Assembly: GCA_030765065.1 (NCBI GenBank)
Contig: CM060985.1
Location: forward strand, 172,568,096-172,632,095
Length of the DNA: 64,000 nucleotides
Reading direction: 5' to 3'
Source of the DNA: Deroplatys truncata
Taxonomy: Eukaryota > Arthropoda > Insecta > Mantodea > Mantidae
The notes beneath the pieces were generated by a model. The model saw only the letters and a program-made list of their open reading frames with translations, was not told where the DNA came from and made no database searches. This document shows positions 44,531 through 55,706 of this stretch, piece by piece. The position numbers and the translations under genes were made by a program. How positions within the stretch are numbered: the stretch's first letter is position 1; each line of letters opens with the position of its first letter.

Positions 44531-45520
44531 GAAGTCAACTGATAAAATAGCAATGCCGAAAATATAAAAATAAAGCTGAATTTTCGTATCAACGAGCAAT
44601 TGTGTAAATGTAGGAGTTTATAGTGATACCTTATTTAATATTGAGTACCAAATAACGCGCATTCGATGTTTAAAACTGGAACATGACCTGAAAACCTAGT
44701 AAGGTAGAAGACAGGTTATGAATCGAAAGTCACAACGTCAGTTGATTTTAATGAAGAATTGAAATATATATAGCGAAAATAAGCTAACCTTAAATATAAA
44801 CTATACTGAGTATGTTAAGGTGTTAAAATGTGTGTTTGTGCTATTTAGTGTTGAAATGTGTTCGAATTAGGGACTGTATTTCGAAAAGTTTGTTTTTGTG
44901 GATTGCACACTGGTATCGTAAAACGAACATGAGAAGTCATGCTCAAAGGTTATGTCTGATACCTATTTCAATTTTGAATGTGATGTAATGATAATAGTTT
45001 GGGATCCATAGTTTGATTTTGGATGTGTATTAGTGTTGTGCTCAAACACTATTTCCTGCTGTTATACCAAATAAATAAATTAGGACATAATGCTCTTTTC
45101 ATTGCAAAATAATTTAAAGCATTTTATAAACAGAAAATTCTCCATATGTACTGTGTATCTTTGGGAATTTTTTGTCAATCTGGATAACTCGGTTAACCGC
45201 TGGCCTTGGAAGCACAAATAGTTACATAAAACTTGTGTATTACCACATTATTGCTGAATGATTTCTACATATCGAAATGTCAGCTACCATATTTATGACA
45301 AAACACCCAACTTAAATTATATAAATGTATAATGTGTATTCCATGGCAAAATATCTGCTGAAATAGTTATTCTTTTTTAAGTATTACTTAATGCTTTATT
45401 TACATACACCTCATTTGTGAAGTCATAGTGAGAGCTACCTTGTAAAACAACTTTTTGGTTTCATTACTTGATAGTATTGAGTAATACTATCCCTGTTTTA
45501 AATGTTGTCTCATATTCACA
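44531..45520. other. No gene seen
   Basis: AT-rich sequence without recognisable features. Confidence 0.4.
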
Positions 45521-45526
45521 CTTCTA

Positions 45527-45760
45527 ATTGGGCAGCACTATGGCCTCTCGCAAAAAAAGCCTGGATTCAATCCTAGGGATCAGAGGTGGAGGTGGGATTT
45601 TGTGGTAGATAAAATGGCACTTAGAATGAGTGTTCTCTGGTTTTCCCCACCATAATTCCATCAATTGCACCATCTTCATCATTGTCATCCCCCCTCCCAC
45701 CAGTCTCCAATCTCTGTAAACCTGTGAAGTTAAAAGGGGCATTAAAATTAAAAATACTAT
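45527..45760 (+). mobile_element. Second SINE family, tRNA-derived (tentative)
   Basis: The B-box-like GGATTCAATCC (45562-45572) lies about 30 bp after a weak A-box-like TGGGCAGCACTATGGC. It is followed by a 150-bp body with a pyrimidine-rich segment and an A-rich end (TTAAAATTAAAAATACT). The body is unrelated to the main SINE family here. Confidence 0.45.
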
Positions 45761-46430
45761 GGAGGACAGAGAGCAATACTAATGAACGAGTGTCTCATCC
45801 AGCCACCCAAATTTATAAACCAGCATGTGGACCATTAACCTGCAGAAACAACAATATAACTATACTTAAGTGATAATAAAATTGCGTAAGGAGGTAAGTA
45901 GGTAATAATGAAATATTGCATTTTAAGCAAATTTAAATTCTGTAATTGCTTAAAAAACAATAATATGAAAGACATACAAAATGCTGTTACATTCTTTCTG
46001 CAGTCAACATATGAAAAAACAATTAATACTGGCACACTAAACTACATGTTAAAATGATTCACAATTATGAAGAGTGGGTGTGATATGGCTAAACACAAAG
46101 AGACATTGTTATTATTTAGAGACATTGCATTCATATTCATATTGAATAATACTGTATAATACATTTGTATGGTATTTTAAGGAACATGTGCCTACATTAA
46201 TATACATTTAAATGGCCTACCCAATTAAAATGTCCATTAAATTCTAACATCTTTAATGTCTGTTATTACAATCTATTGGAATGATCTTATAGGTAATTGT
46301 AATTGCACTTAGTCACTTATGCATACACAAAGCCAGTTCTAGTTAATAAAACTTACAGTTATTGAATAGAAAATACACTTTGATTCCTTTTCCTGGGAAA
46401 GGTTCTATATATAACATTTGATATAACACA
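45761..46430. other. No gene seen
   Basis: AT-rich spacer. Confidence 0.4.
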
Positions 46431-46499
46431 GTGGAGGTCCTACAGCACATGGGAACCTTAAATTTATTGACAGGTCATATGGGAAAAAACAAATTGAGC

Positions 46500-46800
46500 C
46501 CATACAGTGATGTTTGTTTGTGTTTGTTCATTTGGCTCCACTGTGAGCAATGCTCAGGGAAATTGAACACATCATACAATTATGAAGTATGCAGAGTAAG
46601 TAGGAATATACCCAACATCAAGAACAGCCTTTGGGGGGGGGATGCTCCCCTCCCCATCATGCGTTATCTAAGAGAGAAAAATTTGTAAACCATCACCATT
46701 TCAACAGTAAACTTCTCGACACGCATTACAGTAGGACAACAATAGCAAATAAGTGTAAATCACCATCACATGCAATCTGCCCTACATAAAGTGCTTACGT
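46500..46800 (+). repeat. Dispersed repeat family A, most complete uninterrupted copy
   Basis: Runs from TTCATTTGGCTCCACTGTGA through GCGTTATCTAAGAGAGAAAA and GTAAACCATCACCATTTCAA to GCAATCTGCCCTACATAAAG. It serves as the empty-site reference for the SINE insertion at 4879-5110. Confidence 0.8.
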
Positions 46801-47249
46801 GAGGTTGATACTATTATGATGATTAATTCACTTTGAATAAGCTCAAAATTATAACTTTATATTTATGTTATGCTTAAATTTCAATTTCCCATGTAATTTC
46901 TATTACCTTGAAGACACGTTTGAAAAAGACATCACTTGAAACGAGAAATTCTCATTATTACTGCATGGCTATTATTTGGGAGGACAGTATACAGGGTGGA
47001 AGGTACTGCTTGAACCGTACGTTAATCATGGATTCTATATAATGAGTAGTGCAAATATGTCCAATACAATTTTTGTCATTAAACCTACAAAAATGAAACA
47101 TAGTGATGTTCCTTGTGCCTGTGTCTATTAGCCATTTTATTACAGTTCAAGCAATACCTTTCACCCTGTATAAGAAAACATTTAGAAGATGGTGGAGTTT
47201 GCATATACATAAAACATTATAACATATAAAACTGGAATGCAACAGATCC

Positions 47250-47560
47250 ATCTATCCCATTGACATTTTTTGTGTAGCCCATTTTCCTCTGTTGCTTAAA
47301 TTTACCAGTTACACAAGATTATACAAAATTCCTTCCAAATGAAGAGGACTTCACAAGCTATTCCCAGAAAATTAAAAATAAACATTTTATTTTTCATGTA
47401 AATATCTTGATACAATGGCATTTTAATCAAAATGGTTTGAGTGATTTTTCAGAAAAAAAAATCGAGAATTCTTCCATGTAAAGGATTATTTTGGGTGGGG
47501 AATTTTCTTGAAAATCTTTGTGTCACATCTTTGGAAGGTACTGAACTTAAACAAATTTGT
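47250..47560 (-). repeat. TIR repeat family B, partial copy, minus orientation
   Basis: Contains TTTACCAGTTACACAAG, TTCCATGTAAAGGATTATTT, GGGGAATTTTCTTGAAAATC and TTTGGAAGGTACTGAAC, the same order as in 38280-38530. Confidence 0.7.
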
Positions 47561-47629
47561 ACTATGTATGTACAAATTCCTGCTTTGAAGCACATGGCTT
47601 TATGTATTCTCTTTCAATTGCCAGTCAAA

Positions 47630-47812
47630 ATACGCGCGCCAACGTTCCACGTTACATATTTGACCACAGCCAATGGGAGCAAAATGTGCCGGAATGGACT
47701 ATCTTGCACTGGAATGCTCCCTTAAGATTGTTCGCTTTCGTTCATTTTTGGCATTGCTCGAACTTCGTCGGGCAGCTTCGGGTGAGCTATCAGCAAGCGC
47801 TTGTAGATGAAA
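47630..47812 (-). repeat. Dispersed repeat family C copy
   Basis: The reverse complement starts with CTACAAGCGCTTGCTGATAG, matching 44408-44427. The rest is CpG-richer than the surroundings. Confidence 0.55.
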
Positions 47813-48645
47813 AAGTCTAATGTGTTGCATTCACATGACTTCCTCTACTCTTGTACAAAATATTGCTACAAACGGTTGTTTTCCATCTAATTCATGTTAA
47901 TCGAGATAAACATTTGCCGAAATTATCTTATTGCTAATTTTCTTGTATGTGCTGCAGGCGGAATGTGATAGGGTTTAAGCCATAGTCAAATCTTTTAAGA
48001 GCTGGTTGCTATGTGGAGCATTACGTTCTCTTTGCATTACCAGGACATAAAAAACGAATATCAAATTCCCATTTGAGAAACGGTATAAATATTGGAAAAT
48101 TTAAGCAAATAACAAGGAGCATCTCGGAAGTGGTTCACTCTAGAAAAAAAAATATATGAATTGTGTGCTTTAACAGGACCTATATTTTTTGTGTAGTAAA
48201 ATTTTGTCTTTTTCTTATGGTTTACCAATTGTATAAAAGCCATTTAGAATGAAGAGGACTTTTGGGGACATTCTTAGAAAATTCAAGACATATATTTTAT
48301 TTACCATGAAAATATGTTAAATGTATGTTGTTTTAATAAAAATTGTAGGAGCAGTTTTGAGAAAATAAAAATTTTCAATAAATGTTCCATGTAAAGCGTA
48401 ATCTGGGGTGGGGGATTTTCTTGAAAATCTTTGTGTTGTATCTTTGAAAGATACTAAACTCAAATACAAAGTTTGGTATTTATCCGACTTTTCATTTTTG
48501 AGTTATGCTGTTCATAGACAGACAAACACATTTCCAAAAGTGCTTTATTTGGATTCAGGGCAAGCATGTATTTCTAGTGAAATCATGGTATCAAATTGGA
48601 ATGCAATACTTCCCTTACTTAATAAATGTAGTAAGAAAGTCATAG
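47813..48645 (-). mobile_element. TIR repeat family B copy, minus orientation
   Basis: TIR at 47818-47850 (TAATGTGTTGCATTCACATG then ACTTCCTCTACTCTTG); body collinear with 37882-38745; ends near 48640 in AGTAAGAAAGTCAT. Confidence 0.8.
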
Positions 48646-48809
48646 TGTCAGAAAACAAATGTTTCGTAGTTGCATCTTAAAAATTTTGTATTATTATTGT
48701 TGTTATTGTTTCCTCTTTAAATATAACTGACTGTAAACACCTAAAATTTAAGAAAGTGTTAATTCAAATGCCTAATATATATGCATGTAAATTAATTTTT
48801 ACGTTTGTC

Positions 48810-49635
48810 ACCTACCTTTAATAAGAGGAAGTATTGTATTCCATCCAAAAATTTGCTGTTGAGATTTCACCAGAAATACACATTTTGAGACCCCTTAATC
48901 AGACATTTATTTTTAGAAAATGGCGTGTTTGTGTTTGAACAGCATAACTCTAAAACAAAATGTACGATATATAACAAACTTGGAGTTCTTAAGTTCAGTA
49001 TCCTCCAAACACATGTCAGACTATGTTAAAGAAAATCACCCCCACCCTAAACTACCCTTTATATGGAAAAATTTTCAAAATTTTAATTGTTTCAAAAATA
49101 GCTGAAATGATTTTGATTCAAATACCACATATATAAGGTATTTAATGATAAATAAAAGGTATATCTTAAATTTCCTGGGAATAGCCTGTGAAATCCTCTT
49201 CATTCAGAAGGAATTTTGTATAAAGGGAAAGCATAAGCAACTCAAAAACGTAGATCTCTTTAAGACACAAAATTTATCTCAAATAATTTATTTTTGTGGC
49301 ATCAGCTGCTTCCAAAATATCTGCTAATATTATTTTCAGTTGTTCAATACTTTGCAATTTTTTTAAAGTCCTGTCACTATTCAATTGTTTCTGGAAAGGA
49401 CGTGGAAAGCATACAGAATTTTAAAGCCTTAGCTAAACTCCTGGCTATCTATTCGGCTTCTTCTATTTCTCTTCTACCCACAACAAAATGTGTAATGAAA
49501 TTATATCTGCAAATGTTTATCTTGATTAACGTGAAGCAGATAGAAAAATAAGCTTACATAGGAATAGTTTGTAGAAGCTATATAAAAATAAACGATATTG
49601 TGTAGAGACAGTCATGTGAATGTAACACAGCAGTA
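48810..49635 (+). mobile_element. TIR repeat family B copy, plus orientation
   Basis: Starts with AGGAAGTATTGTATTCCATC and ends with AGTCATGTGAATGTAACACA, the right TIR. It lies in inverted orientation to the copy immediately before it. Confidence 0.78.
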
Positions 49636-49966
49636 ATCTAATGTTAGTTACTAAATACTCTGATAGTTACATGAAGTTGCTGAAGTGACAGAATGTGCAA
49701 AAGCAAATTGAGGTTAGTGTAGCTTTCTCTTCCTGTTCTGCAAATTTATCTTCATCTTCTTGTGGATTCCTGCAACAAGCTCAGAGAAATATATATTATG
49801 TTTCTGCCCCTGCTTTTGCCAAGCAAATGTGCACTTGTGTCCGCTGCATATTAACAATGGAAAACTTTAAACTATTCTTGCTTCATACAGTCACAGAGAG
49901 TTTAGAGTTTTATTTTGTATTTCACATTATGTTGGGTTGGTAGTGTATCTGAGGAAGATGCCAATG

Positions 49967-49968
<2 letters not shown>

Positions 49969-50001
<33 letters not shown>
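49969..50001. repeat. (TA)n microsatellite
   Basis: About 16 uninterrupted TA units. Confidence 0.95.
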
Positions 50002-50008
<7 letters not shown>

Positions 50009-50019
50009 CTGCCTCACTG

Positions 50020-50275
50020 TTTATTTTTTATTCATGGATGCTCTTTAACTACTATGGTCCTGAGCGTCCCATTCTATATTGGGCATGAAAGACCAGTAAT
50101 TTTGCTCAGAGGCCTCTTTATTAGGCTTGAGGTTCTTTTACATGGCGTAAATCTATGACAGGGGATCACCGGCTTTACTTCCCTTCCAAAGGAAGCCATA
50201 CTAAGGATTTTTACGCCCAAAAAAATCCACAACCTCAAGAACTAAAACACGGTAACTACTACACCACGGAGGATG
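50020..50275 (-). mobile_element. tRNA-derived SINE, B-box deleted
   Basis: Minus-strand copy with tail TTTTTATTCATGGATGCTC at the left, body GCCCAATATAGAATGGGACG in reverse, and head ending CCACGGAGGA at 50265-50274. About 30 bp around the B-box is missing, so it could not be transcribed from its internal promoter. Confidence 0.85.
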
Positions 50276-50599
50276 ACATTGGGCCTTGGGGATACTTCAC
50301 ATGATGTTGGTAAAGTTAATGCAACAAATTACCTATGACTATTAAAAAAATAAAAGAACTTCAATTGTTTAAAAAGAAGCTTAGGTCATTCTTATTAGTT
50401 AACTCATTTTATTCAGTTGCAGAGCTCTTGATATGTAATGATTAAAGACGAGAATTCCATGCACTATAAAACCCCAAAATATGCTTGCATTTATGCTCGA
50501 TCAAGTGAAAAATACATTAAAATATGCAGTATCATTTTTGCACAGTTAACAACTAACAACGTTTCTAAATTTTTTCCTTTGAGGTTCCTGCGCTTATTA

Positions 50600-51424
50600 G
50601 TCAAATAATTTTTGAGGCAGCATTCCATCAAAGAAACTAGTAGTTGTGGAGTTATTTGCTTTTTGCAAGACTTTACAGCATACTAGATGGGGTTGACCAG
50701 GCCTATCTTCAGTTAATTTTCCTACAATTAGCTTAATAACATATCGCCCCATAGGATAGTTGTTTCATCTGCAAACGTCCGTATGCTTGAAGTTTCCAAG
50801 TCCTTGAGGATTTTATCCAATACCTGGTTAGCAAAACAACAAGTAGTTTTATGTGTCTGAAAATAGTTTATATTTATTTTTACACAAAATTAAATTTATT
50901 TTGGCACATATGTCGAAAAATGTTGAAGGATCAGGTACATCTTTTGATGTACATTTCTCCAAAAAAACCATTAAGAGTTGGGTTTCTGAGTTTCTCAAGT
51001 GGTATATTTGCCCCTACAGAATCATCGCACAAATCCACGTAAAAATTATTTTGTGATGCCTTAGATGTGGGAGCAGTAATAAATGACTGGATTTGGTGTG
51101 TTGCAGATTCTTTTGTTTTTTGCATTCTTGCAATAGGTGACGCAGATGTGTCATGCTGTTGATTTGAAATTTTTAGTACATTTTATCTGAAATCATAAAA
51201 GATTTCCTGTTATATGGACGTGGTTTTTAAAAAACTGGCATTTTATTTAATTATTTAAAATAAATTTTGTAATGCTTTACAAAGAACAAGTGCCATAGAA
51301 AATTTTCGGTGAAAGGATAGCATATCTCTTTACTGCAATAATCACAGAATACAATATCCCCATCTGATTTAATAAAACCCTTTCCTTTTATCCACTGTGC
51401 AAGGACTACACTTCTGGAACGTTT
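50600..51424 (-). pseudogene. CGGBP1/hAT-like protein remnant
   Basis: Minus strand: WIKGKGFIKSDGDIVFCDYC (51330-51410, a C-x2-C finger start with a downstream His), then ATHQIQSFITAPTSKASQNN, then ANIPLEKLRNPTLNGFFGEM (50931-51010) as in the CGGBP1 family, continuing with INLILCKNKYKLF-like text and further hAT-like text to about 50600. Stops and frameshifts are many. The frame start is cut by the LTR element whose left end is at 51429; the preceding codons resume at 55703. Confidence 0.65.
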
Positions 51425-51428
51425 AATG
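51425..51428. repeat. Target-site duplication AATG, left
   Basis: AATG precedes the left LTR and is repeated at 55703-55706 after the right LTR. Confidence 0.9.
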
Positions 51429-51805
51429 TGATGCAGTAATTTGTATCACAAATTACTTAAATGTAAATAATGATTGTAATATGAATATGCATTTTTATGT
51501 GACATTGATTTGCGATGTTTCTTGACTGTAATTATTGTTGATAAGTAAGGTTTTAATGCCTTACTGAAACTGTCAATAATAGCGCGCAATAATGCAGCGA
51601 AGGGGGGTGAGCTGTTTATCATTATTGGAAACGAGGAAGTTACGTAATGTTGGCGCGTTTTTCCGTTTAGAACCTTCTGGAATGTTTCCCTAGAGCATAT
51701 GTATTCATAATTTTCATTGGATATTAAAATAGACGCTAATGTTGGCGCGTTTTATTAGCCAATAGTAATTCAGTTATAATCTTTAGGCATATCGGGGAGT
51801 GGGTG

Positions 51806-51842
51806 TATAAAAAGCCAAGTCAGAGGTAGATCGCGGTCAGTT
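51806..51842 (+). promoter_or_regulatory. LTR promoter: TATA box and initiator
   Basis: TATAAAAAG at 51806-51814 lies 33 bp upstream of an arthropod-type initiator TCAGTT (51837-51842), expected transcription start A at 51839. The same arrangement is present in the right LTR at about 55001-55037. Confidence 0.7.
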
Positions 51843-52078
51843 CATCAAAATTCTTTGTGCACTACACGTCGTCTTCAGTTCGTCAGTTCGTCAAAATATT
51901 TGTATGAGATACGTCGGCTATAGATTCACAAGTTACGAAAATCTAAAGTATTATAAAGTTAATTATACACAAAGTTGAAGTACGCGAATTAAGAGTGATT
52001 AGTAATGAAGTTATTAAAACAGTTTCAGTTTGGCGAGTGTTAAGATCAATGTGTAAATGTTATAATTAGCGTGTTCGA

Positions 52079-52084
52079 CAATAA
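52079..52084 (+). terminator. LTR polyadenylation signal AATAAA
   Basis: AATAAAAGTG about 240 bp after the proposed transcription start would mark the end of the R region. Confidence 0.55.
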
Positions 52085-52391
52085 AAGTGTAAAACAAATT
52101 ACTTCATCAGTATTATCTTTGGATAAAAGATTCCTTTCGGTTTACACACCTTGACCAAGAGATATGTTCGACCCAAGAAAAGATAATAGCTAGCCGGAGG
52201 ACAGTAAACAAAAATTAAATCAAATTACAGTCGCATTCTTTCAAACAAACATTAATACTACCGCAAATTGCTAACACCAGATGGAGCTACGAACCTAACA
52301 AAGAATTACGTCACAAGATGGCTTCACATGAAGTAAACACACATACACAAACATCACAAGTAACAAACATTATAAGTAATCCCGTTACAAA

Positions 52392-52530
52392 TTGGCTCCC
52401 AAACGTGGGGCTCAACAAATTAAATATAACAAATAATGTTACTTCAAATTGGCTACCACAACGTGGGGCTACAAGAATGTTAAATAATTATAAGTAATAC
52501 CGCATCAAATTGGCACGCAGAACGTGGGGC
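52392..52530 (+). other. Three serial PBS-like motifs at the LTR/interior junction
   Basis: TTGGCTCCCAAACGTGGGGC (52392-52411), TTGGCTACCACAACGTGGGG (52449-52468) and TTGGCACGCAGAACGTGGGG (52510-52529). Only the third follows the present LTR end, so it should be the active primer-binding site. The two others lie inside the LTR, each preceded by a CAAA or TCAAA resembling an LTR end. Confidence 0.75.
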
Positions 52531-52908
52531 AGAGTGACCAGGAAAGGAACACGATAACCAGGAAGAAGTGAGATGACCAGGAAGGGGCGAATGGAGAAGT
52601 GAACTGAACTACAAGACGCAGATTCCAGAAACAACAAAAGGGACGACAGACTACACGGATGATTGGACATCGTAATTCCGAGATTAAAAGGCAACAGGGG
52701 AAGTCAAATACGGAACACCAAAACGACGTAGATTCATCGTAATACAACGCAGAAGCGACATACAAATCTAGGAGAGAGGGGCAGGAAGCTGGACATCAAA
52801 GAAACAGCAACAGACAGCATTACAAAGGTCAGAGTATCGTAATTTTTTTTTTGAAAATAAAATTATAACATTCAAATGTACTTGAGGAGTGGTAGGATAA
52901 AGAAAACA

Positions 52909-53640
52909 ATGGCTACTAATAATATTGAAGAAACAATGATGGATGGGGATAATGTAACAGTTAGCTGTAATTCAATACAGGATACAGAAAATAGCTTAAA
53001 CAATGTAGTATTTGATGGAGGAAATGTTAGTGCAGAAAGTCAGAATTGAATAGTAGGAAATGTTAATCTTGATGCTAGTATGATGATGGAAATGCTGAGA
53101 AATATGAGTAGGGAATTGAAAGAAGATATGCAAAAGAATAATGAGAAATTAGAACAAAAATTAACTCAGAGTAATGAGAAATTAGAAAGGAAAATAGATC
53201 AAAACAGGGAAGATATGCAAAAGAGTCATAGGGAATTGAGGGAAGATATTGGTAAGAGCTTAAAACAAAACAGGGAAGAGATTGAAAAGAAATTCATGGA
53301 GCTAGATAGTAGTATGATTAGAATGAAAAATGAAAATCAAGAAATAATAGCAAGTGAGATAGGAGAAGTTTCAAAGAAAATGCTAGACATGAGCAGGGAA
53401 ATAGATAACAAAAAAAGTGAGGTTAATGCTAAAAGTGAACATGTTGATATAGAATGTACAGAGTTAGGTAGTAGAATGAGTAACATTTCAAGTGAGATAA
53501 GAGAGATGAAAGAGGTTATGAATGTAGATGTGAATCAGGCGCAAGTTAATTTCAGAGGGGAGATATCAGAAATACAGAATGAGTCAGTAATGCAAAGAAA
53601 TAAATTGTACGAAGAAGTTAAAAGTTTTGCCTGTAAATAA
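52909..53640 (+). pseudogene. Gag-like coiled-coil ORF of the LTR element, one internal stop
   Basis: ATG at 52909 (MATNNIEETMMDGDNVTVSC), an in-frame TGA at 53047, then an open run of about 197 codons: MMEMLRNMSRELKEDMQKNN, EQKLTQSNEKLERKIDQN and similar Lys/Glu/Asn-rich heptads, ending YEEVKSFACK. The protein is almost entirely coiled coil, as in the N-terminal part of some insect gag proteins; no zinc knuckle is present. A second short frame at 53710-53925 may be a frameshifted continuation. It would assemble the particle if active; here it is probably dead or needs read-through. Confidence 0.7.
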
Positions 53641-53929
53641 TCAAAAGCTAACTTCTGAATTTAACAAGTAACAAGCTGTTCAGAATGAAAACTCCAGTCC
53701 AGTACAGATTTGTCAGAGTACTTTCAAATTAAAGAGATAGTAGAAGAATTGAAAATGAAAGTTGTTAAAAGATGTGTAATTCAGAAAACTTTAGATTGTT
53801 TTCAAATGTTATCAGGGGACGAAATTTCATATGAATACAAGAGGTTATCCATGAACAAAAATTGGAAGGTTAGGATACGGCTACGAGTAATGTTTAGCCA
53901 CACACAATTTGATCCAGGAGGGTAAATAG

Positions 53930-54623
53930 CAATGATATGTAAAGTAAATGCTGGATAGTTAAAGATGACTTGCAGAGAAATGTATTGGAACGTAAGAGGG
54001 TTAATTATTTATATGTCATTTGAAAAGAGAAATAAATAAAAAAAAAATTTAAATTTTTAGTAACTGTAACAACATTTGAAAATTAAGAATGCAAAGATTG
54101 AAACTTAATATGATATTAAATTAAAAGTACGTAAATACAATTCCAAGAGTATTGTTAAAATAAAGTACAAAATAACAAAAATGGGTAAAAATAATTAAAA
54201 ACAAATACTTATGTAGCAAACAGAAAATGTGAAACAGTACTTAGATTTAAGATATGTAAATATATTTGTGTAGAGGGTGAATATTTTTTGGTAAAAATGT
54301 ATAGTAATTACAAAAATTCTAAAATGCACAAATTGTTGTCAACAATATAAGAGAGTAAACCATTTTGAAACAGTAATTAAATAATTCAGGGTACAGTATT
54401 TGCTCTAAAAAAATTTTGTAATGTCAGATTAATGTCAAAACACATTAAACCAGAGCCAGTAAGTAGTGGCAAGATAGAGGAAAAACGTGTCGTGTGTTAA
54501 ATATGTGTGAAGTGTCAAGTGAAAGTGATAGCGTGTGTTCCAAGATTTAGGAGACTAAAAACCCAATTATAAAATTTCCAAACAAGTTGTAAATATTTAT
54601 AATTTTGTTTCTAGTGGGGCATA
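53930..54623. other. AT-rich 3' interior of the LTR element, no pol
   Basis: No RT, integrase or protease motif was found in any frame of this part. Confidence 0.7.
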
Positions 54624-55702
54624 TGATGCAGTAATTTGTATCACAAATTACTTAAATGTAAATAATGATTGTAATATGAATATGCATTTTTATGTGACAT
54701 TGATTTGAGATGTTTCTTGACTGTAATTATTGTTGATAAGTAAGTTTTTAATGCCTTACTGAAACTGTCAATAATAGCGCGCAATAATGCAGCGAAGGGG
54801 GGTGAGCTGTTTATCATTATTGGAAACGAGGAAGTTACGTAATGTTGGCGCGTTTTTCCGTTTAGAACCTTCTGGAATGTTTCCCTAGAGCATATGTATT
54901 CATAATTTTCATTGGATATTAAAATAGACGCTAATGTTGGCGCGTTTTATTAGCCAATAGTAATTCAGTTATAATCTTTAGGCATATTGGGGAGTGGGTG
55001 TATAAAAAGCCAAGTCAGAGGTAGATCGCGGTCAGTTCATCAAAATTCTTTATGCACTACACGTCGTCTTCAGTTCGTCAGTTCGTCGAAATATTTGTAT
55101 GAGATACGTCGGCTATAGATTCACAAGTTACGAAAATCTAAAGTATTATAAAGTTAATTATACACAAAGTTGAAGTACGCGAATTAAGAGTGATTAGTAA
55201 TGAAGTTATTAAAACAGTTTCAGTTTGGCGAGTGTTAAGATCAATGTGTAAATGTTATAATTAGCGTGTTCGACAATAAAAGTGTAAAACAAATTTCTTC
55301 ATCAGTATTATCTTTGGATAAAAGATTCCTTTCCGTTTACACACCTTGACCAAGAGATATGTTCGACCCAAGAAAAGATAATAGCTAGCCGGAGGACAGT
55401 AAACAAAAATTAAATTAAATTACAGTCGCATTCTTTCAAACAAACATTAATACTACCGCAAATTGCTAACACCAGATAGAGCTACGAACCTAACAAAGAA
55501 TTACGTCACAAGATGGCTTCACATGAAGTAAACACACATACACAAACATCACAAGTAACAAACATTATAAGTAATACCGTTACAAATTGGCTCCCAAACG
55601 TGGGGCTCAACAAATTAAATATAACAAATAATGTTACTTCAAATTGGCTACCACAACGTGGGGCTACAAGAATGTTAAATAATTATAAGTAATACCGCAT
55701 CA
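54624..55702 (+). repeat. Right LTR
   Basis: Same length as the left LTR with about ten substitutions seen, among them TTGAGATG for TTGCGATG and ATATTGGGGAG for ATATCGGGGAG. It is followed by the AATG target duplication. Confidence 0.93.
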
Positions 55703-55706
55703 AATG
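55703..55706. repeat. Target-site duplication AATG, right
   Basis: Matches 51425-51428. Confidence 0.9.

Larger units (their letters stand above)
51429..52507 (+). repeat. Left LTR
   Basis: 1079 bp, TGATGC...GCATCA. It contains CCAAT-like AGCCAATAG, a TATA box and initiator, an AATAAA signal and, near its 3' end, two PBS-like motifs before the real PBS. Confidence 0.93.
51429..55702 (+). mobile_element. Non-autonomous LTR retrotransposon, 4274 bp
   Basis: Two 1079-bp direct LTRs that begin TGATGC and end GCATCA and differ at only about ten positions by eye, so the insertion is recent. A 4-bp target duplication (AATG) fits the Gypsy type. The 2116-bp interior holds one gag-like coiled-coil frame and no protease, RT, RNase H or integrase, so the element must be moved by a partner. 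A purine-rich AGTGGGG precedes the right LTR (about 54614) as polypurine tract. Confidence 0.93.

Noticed and set aside
53710-53925. Independent gene inside the LTR element
   Set aside because: Short Lys/Glu-rich frame within the retrotransposon interior; more likely a shifted continuation of the gag-like ORF.
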